DNA of 64,000 nt. Origin: CADCTB01 sp963768975. GTDB taxonomy: Bacteria > Actinomycetota > Acidimicrobiia > Acidimicrobiales > AC-14. Shown piece after piece: positions 16,847-24,102 of this stretch. The notes beneath the pieces are model-generated. The model was not told the origin of the DNA, ran no database searches, and saw only the letters and a list, made by a program, of their open reading frames with translations. Positions within the stretch are counted from its first letter, which is position 1; the number at the start of each line of letters is the position of its first letter. The stretch spans positions 434,001 through 498,000 of the forward strand of contig CAVYKB010000013.1 of assembly GCA_963768975.1 (NCBI GenBank), read 5' to 3'. The position numbers and the translations under genes are program-made.

Positions 16847-17581
16847 ATGCCCCGAGAGGCGGTCCTAGTTCACACCCTGGTCGAGCTCGCCGACAGCCTG
16901 GTCGAGGACTTCGATGTGGTCGATCTCTTGTCGCTGCTCGCCGCCCGATGTGTCGAGGTTCTCGGCGTGTCTGCGGCCGGGGTCATGTTGGTGGCCCCCG
17001 AGGGCGACCTGCGCGTGATCGCTTCCTCCAGCGAGGCCATGCGCGTCGTCGAGCTCTTCGAGCTCCAGTCGCAGGAGGGCCCGTGCCTGGACTGCTACGG
17101 AACCGGTGAGCCGGTGCTCAACGAGGACCTCAGGACCGTTCAAACGCGTTGGCCCCGGTTCGCCACTGTCGCCCTCGACGCCGGGTTCCGGACTGCGCAC
17201 GCCCTGCCCATGCGCCTGCGGGGGTCAGTGGTCGGCGCCCTCAATCTCTTCAGCACCGATGCCGGGGCCCTGGCCGAGGAGGACATCGTGGCGGGGCAGG
17301 CCTTGGCCGCCGTCGCCACGATCGCCATCCTCCAGCAGCGCGTCGTGTCCGAGGCGCGGATCGTCAACGACCAGCTCGACCACGCGCTCAGCAGCCGGGT
17401 CGTCATCGAGCAGGCCAAGGGCGTGTTAGCCGAGCGTTCCGGACTGACGATGGAGGCCGCCTTCGAGGTGATGCGCCAGTACGCCCGGAACCACAATGTG
17501 CGCCTGGCCGACGTCGCCGGCCGGGTGGTGGACAGGAGCCTCGCCCCCGGAGCGCTGGCCACGCCTTCTGATCGCTCCTGA
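16847..17581 (+). CDS. GAF-ANTAR regulator
   Basis: 244 residues. The GAF domain (about 10-160; SAAGVMLVAPEGDLRVIASSS, QEGPCLDCYG, ALPMRLRGSVVGALNLF) is linked by a helix to a canonical ANTAR domain (ALSSRVVIEQAKGVLAER, EAAFEVMRQYARNHN, LADVAGRVVD). Start ATG 16847 has GAGAGGA at 16831-16837. Predicted to bind nascent RNA hairpins and prevent termination when its GAF ligand is present. It is parallel to and just downstream of the other GAF-ANTAR gene, so both may form one transcript. Confidence 0.88.
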   Translation: MPREAVLVHTLVELADSLVEDFDVVDLLSLLAARCVEVLGVSAAGVMLVAPEGDLRVIASSSEAMRVVELFELQSQEGPCLDCYGTGEPVLNEDLRTVQTRWPRFATVALDAGFRTAHALPMRLRGSVVGALNLFSTDAGALAEEDIVAGQALAAVATIAILQQRVVSEARIVNDQLDHALSSRVVIEQAKGVLAERSGLTMEAAFEVMRQYARNHNVRLADVAGRVVDRSLAPGALATPSDRS

Positions 17582-17867
17582 CGCCTGGGAGCGCCTCTTG
17601 CCCGTCCGGGGAGCGAGAGCGACCGTGCGACGACAGGTAGTTCGATAGCCGCTCAGGACCCCGGTGGCGCATGCTTCCCAGAAGGGAGGGCGTCGGCGGC
17701 CGGATGGTCCGGATTCTTCATCTCCACTGTCCCCGACGTCGATAGCGCGAGATAGTTCGGTGACGGCCCATGCTCTTCTCACCTGTGCCCGGGGTCCTCG
17801 CAAGGAAGTGGGCGATCGCTCGAACGTCGGTGAGGGGAAGACCGACCACCGAGAGTTCTCGCGTCGA

Positions 17868-18533
17868 TCATTGAGCCGTCAATCCCGCCTCGACGAGAGC
17901 CGGGCGAAGCCGCGCCAGCCCCGAGCGGATACGGCTCTTGGCCGTGCCCTCCGGGATGCCGAGAAGCGACGCCACCTCCACGTAGCTGTGACCTCCGAAG
18001 TAGGCGAGGCTTATGGCTTGCCGCTCTGTTCGGCAGAGGGCGGCCACCGCCTCCCGTACCTTCTCACCGACGACGAAATCGAGGACGTCGTCCTCGACGG
18101 TGGCCTGTGCCTTGACCGCATTGCCCCGTCCTTCGCGGCGTCGCCGAGCGTCCTCAGAGCGGACGACATCGACGGCTCTGCCATGGGCCTGAGCCAGCAG
18201 GAAAGGGCGCAGCCGATCTCGCTCCGGGTCGAACCGCTCAGGATTCCGCCACAGTCGGACGAACACGTCCTGAACCACCTCTTCGGCCAGGTTCCGGGAT
18301 GAGAGCACCCGCAACGCGGCACAGAAGAGGCTCCCGGCGTATCGGTGGAAGAGCGCACCAAGCGCCGCCTCGTCGCGACGCGCGACCGCCACGACGAGGG
18401 TGAAATCGCTCGATATTCGCTCGCTGTTCGCCTGCTCCGGCCTCGCAGCGTCCCTCTCCGGCATTCCGGGCGTCGCCGGACGTGCCAGGTGGGACCCTGG
18501 CCGAGTGGGAGGGGTACGCCGGTCCGGGCTCAT
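17868..18533 (-). CDS. ECF RNA polymerase sigma factor
   Basis: 221 residues with sigma region 2 (LFHRYAGSLFCAALRVL, AEEVVQDVFVRLWRNPERFDP, RPFLLAQAHGRAVD) and region 4 (REAVAALCRTERQAISLAYF, SYVEVASLLGIPEGTAKSRI). These resemble SigK/SigM-type ECF factors. No anti-sigma gene is next to it. It faces the signalling cluster upstream in a convergent orientation. Starts at 18533 (ATG) and 18464 (ATG) are both possible; the first is listed, but the N-terminal Pro/Arg-rich stretch may not be translated. Confidence 0.88.
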   Translation of the reverse strand: MSPDRRTPPTRPGSHLARPATPGMPERDAARPEQANSERISSDFTLVVAVARRDEAALGALFHRYAGSLFCAALRVLSSRNLAEEVVQDVFVRLWRNPERFDPERDRLRPFLLAQAHGRAVDVVRSEDARRRREGRGNAVKAQATVEDDVLDFVVGEKVREAVAALCRTERQAISLAYFGGHSYVEVASLLGIPEGTAKSRIRSGLARLRPALVEAGLTAQ

Positions 18534-19107
18534 CGGCGAGGCTCTGATGCGCCGGTCAGGTAGACGCGAGGGCGCATGACATCGCGGCTCGGGCCAGGCC
18601 CAGTGGCGACGGCTGGGGGAACAATCGCCACTTGGGGCTGGCCGCTTCCCATCGGCCACCGGAGGCGGTGGCGTGGACGGGAGATCATGCAGACAACCAA
18701 CGCGCCGGTGCCCTACAGCGCGCCTAAGCCGCCCGGACCGGGACGCCCCGATCGGGGGTCGCCGATATGGCATTTCCGTCGCTGCCCATTTGGCACCACC
18801 CCGTTCCTCCGCTATCGCCGCGCTGGTCCGTCTGATCCTCATACGGAGGTTTGCGGTAGCCGGGGTCCGGGGCCAACGTTCGCCTGCGCCCATCCTATGC
18901 ACGTTCCATTGGTGGCCAGCAAGCCGGTCGGTGATAGGGCCGGCTTACGCCGCCAGGGGATCGCAATCGAACCAGTGTGCGATCACGGGTGCCCAATAAC
19001 GGTCGACCTGCGCTGGGGTGCAACGGTCCGGAACATGCCGATCTGCCCGGTAGCCGAATCGGGCGGGTCAGTGGTTCGCCGTTGCTCGCCGATACCGCTC
19101 TGTCCGG
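18534..19107. other. 574 bp without a recognisable gene
   Basis: Both strands have open frames but low-complexity, Arg- and Pro-rich translations that match nothing I know. It should contain the promoter of the minus-strand sigma factor gene. No clear hairpin or repeat was seen. Confidence 0.45.
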
Positions 19108-19469
19108 TCAGCATGCCGCGCGACGTCGGCGAAGGAGGGCGATTGCCTGATCCTCGACGTCAAGGCCGGATGCCGCCTTGACGAGGAGGTCGGCGAACTC
19201 CCGGTCAGCTGGCGGGAGGAGCGTTGCGCCGTCGACATCGTTCCGATCCAGGACCCACCGTGCGAGAGCATCCCGGTGCGCTTGTTCCCTTCGGTGAAGC
19301 CCTGAGCCCTCGTCAGTCGACACTCCAGTACCGCTGCCGCTTCGACCGGGTGGCTCATCGATTCGATGCCTGCGATTGCGCGTTCGACACGGTCGAGATT
19401 GTCCGGCTCATCAACCCACTCGTCATGCTCCCGCACCGAGCGGTTGATGGCGACCGTAAGAGCAAGCGT
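19108..19469 (-). pseudogene. Fic/Doc-family toxin, frameshifted
   Basis: The 5' part reads LALTVAINRSVREHDEWVD, RVERAIAGIESM and the Fic motif QGFTEGNKRT. After the motif, at about 19270-19278, the frame shifts and the continuation ALARWVLDRNDVDGATLLPP and DLLVKAASGLDVED is in another frame, ending at 19108. One indel repairs it. The catalytic His expected before GF in HxFxxGNKR is Gln, so even a repaired protein may lack AMP-transferase activity. The putative antitoxin gene lies immediately upstream. Confidence 0.72.
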
Positions 19470-19477
19470 TGGCCGCC

Positions 19478-19600
19478 TCAATGGTCGTGGAGGTAGGCGA
19501 GCAGCGCGCGGTACTCCCGCAGCCGCTCGTCGAGCCAGGCGCGGTCCTCGACGTCGAGTTCGAAAGCTTCCTCGCTGACGACCGGCTCCACCTGGCTCAC
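19478..19600 (-). CDS. Short antitoxin-like protein
   Basis: A 40-residue acidic frame starting with GTG 19600: VEPVVSEEAFELDVED, WLDERLREYRALLAYLHDH. Its acidic helical character and position directly upstream of the Fic/Doc remnant, about 10 bp apart, fit a small antitoxin. The GGAGG next to the start is very close (2 nt), so the exact start is uncertain; the frame is open further upstream. With the toxin broken, this gene is probably a leftover that can still be expressed. Confidence 0.45.
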   Translation of the reverse strand: MSQVEPVVSEEAFELDVEDRAWLDERLREYRALLAYLHDH

Positions 19601-19701
19601 GCCTCCATCGTATCGGCGGCCGCAGCGAAGCCAGACAGCGCATGACCAGCTCCCGTCTGCCGGAGAGCCTCTTCCTGGTCGGCCGAGGTGGCTCCGGACC
19701 T

Positions 19702-20295
19702 TCAAGCAGCCAGCGCTGCGGAAAGCGTCCGCACGAGCTCGGCGACGAGGTCATCTGCGTCGCGCTCGAACGGCGCGGACTCGTGGGTGAGCAGCGCACC
19801 CACGGTGCCGAACAGACACCATCGCACCCGCCAGGCAATCGCTGGGAACGGCACGTGGGGGAGCGCGGCCTCGAGGTGGGGCCGGAACGCTTCAGCGACC
19901 GGAGCGAAGTGGGCCGCCACCGTCGCCTCCACGAAATCGGCGGGGCGCAGGTACACCGCGCCGATCAGGCGGGCGCGGCCAGGCGAGCGGTCGTGGAGCT
20001 CGTGCGCAGTCTCGACATCGGGGCGAACGAGAGCCTCGATCAGCGCCGGCAGCGTCGGAACGCCGGAAGCCACCGCTCGATCCAAAAGTTCCAGTCGGCG
20101 TGTGTTCAGGGGCGCCAAGATACGGGTGAGCACACCTTCGGCGAGCGCTTCCCGACTCCCGAAGTGGTAGTGCACCGCGCCGGGGTCAGCGCCAGCCGTG
20201 CGCATGATTCTGCGTAGCGATCCCGTCTCGATTCCCGCAGCGGCGAACTCGGCCTCTGCCGCGTCGAGCAGGGCGATCACCCGAGAGCCCGTCAC
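19702..20295 (-). CDS. TetR-family repressor
   Basis: 197 residues. The N-terminal TetR helix-turn-helix (ALLDAAEAEFAAAGIETGSL, AGADPGAVHYHFGSREAL) is followed by an all-helical ligand-binding domain. It starts with GTG overlapping the stop of the SRPBCC gene (GTGA), so both are co-translated and the repressor probably controls this two-gene operon through the palindromes at 20748-20780. The inducer is unknown. Confidence 0.9.
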   Translation of the reverse strand: MTGSRVIALLDAAEAEFAAAGIETGSLRRIMRTAGADPGAVHYHFGSREALAEGVLTRILAPLNTRRLELLDRAVASGVPTLPALIEALVRPDVETAHELHDRSPGRARLIGAVYLRPADFVEATVAAHFAPVAEAFRPHLEAALPHVPFPAIAWRVRWCLFGTVGALLTHESAPFERDADDLVAELVRTLSAALAA

Positions 20296-20750
20296 CCCTC
20301 GAGGCGCACCTTCAGGGCCTTGAGGTCCTTGGCGTTGGCGCGGCGCATTGCCCGACGCATGAACGGGGTCAGGAGCCGTGAAAAGCCTCGTGGAGCGCCC
20401 CGGTTCCGCAATGTCATTCGGGTGTGACCCTCGGGCGTCGACTCGTACGAGTAACTCGTCTCCATCGGAAACGGCCCCTCCGAGGTGCGCATGATCAACG
20501 ACGTCGGGGTGTGCTCGACGACCTCGTAGGTGTAACGCAACGTACGGCCCAGGAAGCGTGCCACGAACGCCACCTCACTCCCGACTCGGACTGGGGGCGT
20601 CGTCTTCCACACGACCTCCGAGATGTTGGCGTACCACGCCGGAGCGTTCGACGGATCGCTTGCGTACGCGGCGACGACCTCGGGCGGACGGCAAATCACG
20701 CTTTCGACGACGACGTCGACCGGGTCTGCGTCGATGTTCGGTTCAGGCAC
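20292..20750 (-). CDS. SRPBCC-family (START-like) protein
   Basis: 152 residues of the polyketide-cyclase/START-like fold: VVVESVICRPPEVVAAYASDP, SEVAFVARFLGRTLRYTYEVV, and a C-terminal helix FSRLLTPFMRRAMRRANAKDL. These proteins bind hydrophobic ligands; no catalytic residue can be assigned. The GTG start at 20750 lies inside the operator palindrome, so a repressor bound there would also cover the ribosome-binding site. It is the first gene of an operon with the TetR gene downstream. Confidence 0.85.
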   Translation of the reverse strand: MPEPNIDADPVDVVVESVICRPPEVVAAYASDPSNAPAWYANISEVVWKTTPPVRVGSEVAFVARFLGRTLRYTYEVVEHTPTSLIMRTSEGPFPMETSYSYESTPEGHTRMTLRNRGAPRGFSRLLTPFMRRAMRRANAKDLKALKVRLEG

Positions 20751-20780
20751 TTGACTGAAGATAGTCAGTCAAGTGACTGA
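20748..20780 (-). promoter_or_regulatory. TetR-type operator with two overlapping palindromes
   Basis: CACTTGACTG (20748-20757) and CAGTCAAGTG (20766-20775) form a perfect 10-bp inverted repeat around 8 bp. A second palindrome TCAGTCA-AG-TGACTGA occupies 20765-20780. Three TGACTGA-type half-sites are thus arranged at the start of the SRPBCC-tetR operon. This is the expected place for autoregulation by the TetR protein encoded at 19702-20295. Confidence 0.7.
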
Positions 20781-20852
20781 ACTGCAACTCACAGCCCGGA
20801 AGACCTGTGTCGGCGCCGGGCTCCTTGTCGCCGTCGCGCCCGGCGCCCAAGA

Positions 20853-21518
20853 TCAGTCGTGCAATCGACCCCTTGCGCGGAGTACGACGCCTCCTCGCCC
20901 CGAGGCGGGGCGACCCTGATTTCGAGCTCCGTCCGTAGCCGCCAACGATGCGGTCACGATCGTGCGGATGCCACGGTCCGCCTGATCGGCGAACGTTCGG
21001 CCTTGCGGGTCGTTGGCGATCTGCTCGGCAGCGAGCCCGCTGATCAGGCCGCGAATGAGAGCGACATCGGCAGGATCAGAAGTTCCGGCAGCAGAGAGAC
21101 TCTCGACCAGCACGGTGAGGCAGCCGAGCGCGACCCGAAAGCTCTCGTCGCTGGGGGCAAAGCTGGGAAGGGTCCGCTGCAGCATGAGGTGGTAGCGCGC
21201 CGGGTTGGCCACGCAGTACTCCACGACGGCCACGGCCACGGCGACGACCCTGTCGACCGCGTCCTCGGTGTGCGGGACCTGGTCGAGCGTGCGGTGCAGG
21301 TCTGCGAAGCCATCGGCGAAGAGGGCATCGAGCAGTGTCTGCTTCGTCGGGAAGTAGTGGGTGAGGGACTGCTGTCGGAGCCCGACCGATCGAGCCACTT
21401 CGCGGACGCTCACCGCCGCGATTCCCTCGCGAGCCATGAGCGCCCACGCGGAATCGAGGATCTCCCGCTCGACGACCTTGCGGCGCCCTGCCGCTCGGGA
21501 CTGCGGCGAATCTGTCAT
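20853..21518 (-). CDS. TetR-family repressor
   Basis: 221 residues with a TetR DNA-binding domain (AREGIAAVSVREVARSVGL, QQSLTHYFPTKQTLLDALF) and a helical C-terminal domain (VALIRGLISGLAAEQIANDP) of the TetR_C type. The last 20 residues are Gly/Arg-rich. Its ATG lies inside a four-half-site operator shared with the divergent AhpD-like gene. It should therefore repress both itself and the divergent AhpD-SRPBCC operon. Confidence 0.9.
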   Translation of the reverse strand: MTDSPQSRAAGRRKVVEREILDSAWALMAREGIAAVSVREVARSVGLRQQSLTHYFPTKQTLLDALFADGFADLHRTLDQVPHTEDAVDRVVAVAVAVVEYCVANPARYHLMLQRTLPSFAPSDESFRVALGCLTVLVESLSAAGTSDPADVALIRGLISGLAAEQIANDPQGRTFADQADRGIRTIVTASLAATDGARNQGRPASGRGGVVLRARGRLHD

Positions 21519-21544
21519 TGACAGACAATTCTGTCAGTGACAGA
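21511..21544. promoter_or_regulatory. Double palindromic TetR operator
   Basis: Two copies of TCTGTCA-N-TGACAGA (21511-21525 and 21530-21544) are separated by 4 bp (CAAT). All four 7-bp half-sites are perfect. The array covers the start codon of the tetR gene (21516-21518) and lies just upstream of the divergent AhpD-like gene. This is what is expected for a TetR dimer pair controlling both directions. Confidence 0.8.
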
Positions 21545-21586
21545 GTCAGGATGTCAAACTCTCTGGAAGCCGCGAAGGAGATCGCC

Positions 21587-22870
21587 GTGGATTCGCAGCA
21601 GGACCAAGATCGCCGGGTCGCGTCACTCACGCCACTGCTACACGACTCGATGGTCCCATGGAACGTCCTGGAGGACCGCTACGGCTCGCTGCTGCGCCTC
21701 GTCGACGCGCTGCTTGGCGTCGTGCCCAACTGTGACCGATACCTGGAAATCTGGCCGCCGGCGTTCCAGACCTACAACCTCCTGGTGCCGAACCTCCTCA
21801 ACCTGCCGGTACCGATCCTCGGGCTCGGTGGACCCCCTGCCGGCGTCGTCGGCTTGGCCATGTACGTCTCGAGCCGTATGGCCGGCTGCCCCTACTGCTC
21901 GGCGCACAGCTGCTCGTTCGCCCTGCGGCGCGGTGCCTCCCCGGAGAAGGTTGCGGCGGCGCTGGTCCCCGATCGGACGTCGTTCACCCGGGGCGAGCTG
22001 GCGGCGATCGCGGTGGCTCGGTCGTTGGCGCGCGTTCCCTGCGAGCTCACTGCCGCCGAGCGGGCGGAGCTGGTCGACGTCTACGGCGCGCGCAACGCCG
22101 AATGGATCGCGCTGGGCGCGGTCATGATGGGGTTCCTGAACAAGTTCATGGACGGTGTTGGCGTCGAGCTCGAGCAGTCCGTTGTCAGCGAGGTGTCCTC
22201 GACGATGGGCACGGACTGGTCCCCCGGCAAGGCGGGCGCACTGCTCGACCCCGCTGCCTCGGAGCGGCCGGTGCCGGCAGTCGACGGGTTGCGGACCAAG
22301 CTGCGACTGCTCCCGCTGCTGCCTGCCGCCATCCGGTTCGACCGTGGTTGGCAGCGCGGGACGCCGAGTCGACGGCCGGACGTCGCCGCCTTCCTCTCCG
22401 AGCGGACGGGTCACGACTTCCCGGTCTTGGAACGGGTGCACTCGGGGCGGGTCCGTCGCAGCATTGCGTCGATCCTCCAACAGAACCTCGATCCGTCGAC
22501 GTCCGTCGTGGGTGTCGAGCGCAAGGTGCTGATCGGAGCGATCTTCGCGGAGATCGTGCACGACGAGCGCCTGGCCCACGACCTCCGTGCCCTGGCCCGC
22601 CACGCCGGCATCGACAACGACAAGCTCCGAGACGCCATCGCCTACGCCGGAGGCGACGACCCGGCGGCGCCCGGGTCCTCCGGCAGCGAATCGGCGTCAT
22701 TCACCCTGGGCCGCGCCGCGTCCTTCAGCCCGGCCCGGATCGACGCTTCCACCGTGGAGGCCTGCCGGGAGAGCGGCCTTTCGCCGGCGGCAGTCGTCGA
22801 GATCATCTGCTGGTTGTCCGTGCTGCAGATGCTGCACCGCCTCACCTGCTACGTCACCGCCGGCGACTGA
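21587..22870 (+). CDS. AhpD-like/carboxymuconolactone decarboxylase family protein
   Basis: About 427 residues. The AhpD-like core contains GCPYCSAHSC (CxxC then His, the redox centre of AhpD-type peroxidase partners) in a helical context (AMYVSSRM, FALRRGASPEKVAAAL). A second, weaker repeat follows towards the C-terminus (FAEIVHDERLAHDLRALARHAG). Probably a thiol peroxidase-like or dehydrogenase accessory enzyme. GTG 21587 has AAGGAG 6 nt upstream and is preferred; ATG 21551 is in frame but lies almost in the operator without a ribosome-binding site. It is followed after 16 bp by an SRPBCC gene. Confidence 0.8.
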   Translation: MDSQQDQDRRVASLTPLLHDSMVPWNVLEDRYGSLLRLVDALLGVVPNCDRYLEIWPPAFQTYNLLVPNLLNLPVPILGLGGPPAGVVGLAMYVSSRMAGCPYCSAHSCSFALRRGASPEKVAAALVPDRTSFTRGELAAIAVARSLARVPCELTAAERAELVDVYGARNAEWIALGAVMMGFLNKFMDGVGVELEQSVVSEVSSTMGTDWSPGKAGALLDPAASERPVPAVDGLRTKLRLLPLLPAAIRFDRGWQRGTPSRRPDVAAFLSERTGHDFPVLERVHSGRVRRSIASILQQNLDPSTSVVGVERKVLIGAIFAEIVHDERLAHDLRALARHAGIDNDKLRDAIAYAGGDDPAAPGSSGSESASFTLGRAASFSPARIDASTVEACRESGLSPAAVVEIICWLSVLQMLHRLTCYVTAGD

Positions 22871-22886
22871 TGAAAGGGACAACTCC

Positions 22887-23366
22887 ATGACCGCCCGCGG
22901 ACGCCACGACTCGGTCTCGATCGACATCGAGGCACCACCTGACGTGGTCTACGGGCTTGTGTCCGACATCACCCGCATGGGTGAATGGAGCCCGGAGACG
23001 CGTTCCTGCCGATGGGCACGGGGAGCTCCCGGACCCGCCGTCGGCGCCCGGTTCAAGGCACGCAACAAAGGTCGCCGGGGGCCGTCCTGGTTCAACACGC
23101 CGACGGTGACGGCCGCCGAACCAAGTCTGGAGTTCGCCTTCAATCGTAGAGGTCCGGGAATGGGGTCCTACACCTGGCGCTACCGCCTCGAACCCACCGC
23201 AACGGGAACGAGGCTCACCGAGTCCTACGACGCCGACCCGCCAGTCCCGAAGCTCATGTCCTGGCTGACCGAGAAGTGGGTGGGCAGCAGCGATCGCGAT
23301 GCCGACCTGCACGGCGGCATGACGACGACGCTGCAGCGGATCAAAGCCGCCGCTGAGACCGCCTGA
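22887..23366 (+). CDS. SRPBCC-family (START-like) protein
   Basis: 159 residues of the polyketide-cyclase/dehydrase type: VSIDIEAPPDVVYGLVSDI, MGEWSPETRSCRW, GARFKARNKG, and a C-terminal helix LHGGMTTTLQRIKAAAE. This family binds small hydrophobic ligands. The ribosome-binding site AAAGGGA precedes ATG 22887. It is probably in an operon with the AhpD-like gene, under the TetR operator at 21511-21544. Together with the gene at 20292-20750 it shows two TetR-controlled SRPBCC units side by side. Confidence 0.85.
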   Translation: MTARGRHDSVSIDIEAPPDVVYGLVSDITRMGEWSPETRSCRWARGAPGPAVGARFKARNKGRRGPSWFNTPTVTAAEPSLEFAFNRRGPGMGSYTWRYRLEPTATGTRLTESYDADPPVPKLMSWLTEKWVGSSDRDADLHGGMTTTLQRIKAAAETA

Positions 23367-23372
23367 TGCTGA

Positions 23373-24029
23373 CTATCGACGGGTGAAGGAGAGGTGGGTG
23401 ACGCCGCTCGGTGAGGAGACCGCCTCGATGTCGTAGCGGTCCTCGACGCCCTCGGCGCCGTCCCACAGGCGAACACCGCGGCCGAGCAGGATCGGTACCT
23501 GCACGACGTGGAGCGTGTCGATGAGGCCGGCGGCGAGGAAGTCACGGACAACCGTCGGGCCACCGCCGATGCGAACGTCGGAATCGCCGGCTGCCTCCCG
23601 GGCGAGGTCGAGCACCTCCTGCGGCCTGGCGTCGACGAAGTGAAACACGGTGCCGCCTTCCATCTCAATCGGCGGGCGCGGGTGATGCGTGAGCACGAAC
23701 ACCGGCGTGTGGAACGGCGGGTTGGGCCCCCACCAGCCGCGCCACTCGTCGGCGGTGCCGACATTGGTCCACGGTCCGGTCTGCACGCCGAACTTGCCCC
23801 GGCCCATGATCTCGGCGCCGAAACCGAGGCCATGACGATTGGCGAAGGAGTGGTCGGCACCCTCGGAGCCACCGGTCTGGCCGACCATCGACCGCCAGTA
23901 CCGGGTCGCGAACATCCACTCGTGCAGGCGTTCTCCGGCGTGGCCGAACGGGGCCTCGAGCGTCATGCCGTCGCCCGTCCCGAAGCCGTCCAGGGAGATC
24001 GAGAAGTTGTGGACACGGACCTGGGACAT
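23373..24029 (-). CDS. Dihydrofolate-reductase-like (RibD C-terminal) protein
   Basis: 218 residues. The N-terminus VRVHNFSISLDGFGTG, the central EIMGRGKFG and the nucleotide-binding-like RIGGGPTVVRDFLAAGLID, VPILLGRGVRLWDG are those of the RibD_C/YyaP-type family. These bind NADPH and reduce pteridine- or flavin-related substrates, but most members have no known substrate. It is convergent with the SRPBCC gene (6 bp apart). The long insertion with many aromatic residues (WRGWWGPNPPFHTP) is typical of the larger actinobacterial members. Confidence 0.85.
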   Translation of the reverse strand: MSQVRVHNFSISLDGFGTGDGMTLEAPFGHAGERLHEWMFATRYWRSMVGQTGGSEGADHSFANRHGLGFGAEIMGRGKFGVQTGPWTNVGTADEWRGWWGPNPPFHTPVFVLTHHPRPPIEMEGGTVFHFVDARPQEVLDLAREAAGDSDVRIGGGPTVVRDFLAAGLIDTLHVVQVPILLGRGVRLWDGAEGVEDRYDIEAVSSPSGVTHLSFTRR

Positions 24030-24102
24030 GGCTGCCTCCCGGCGTAGAAGTGACGTGGTGGGGTGGGATCGTCACCCGATCGTCCAGGATTTGAGTCCCA
24101 GA

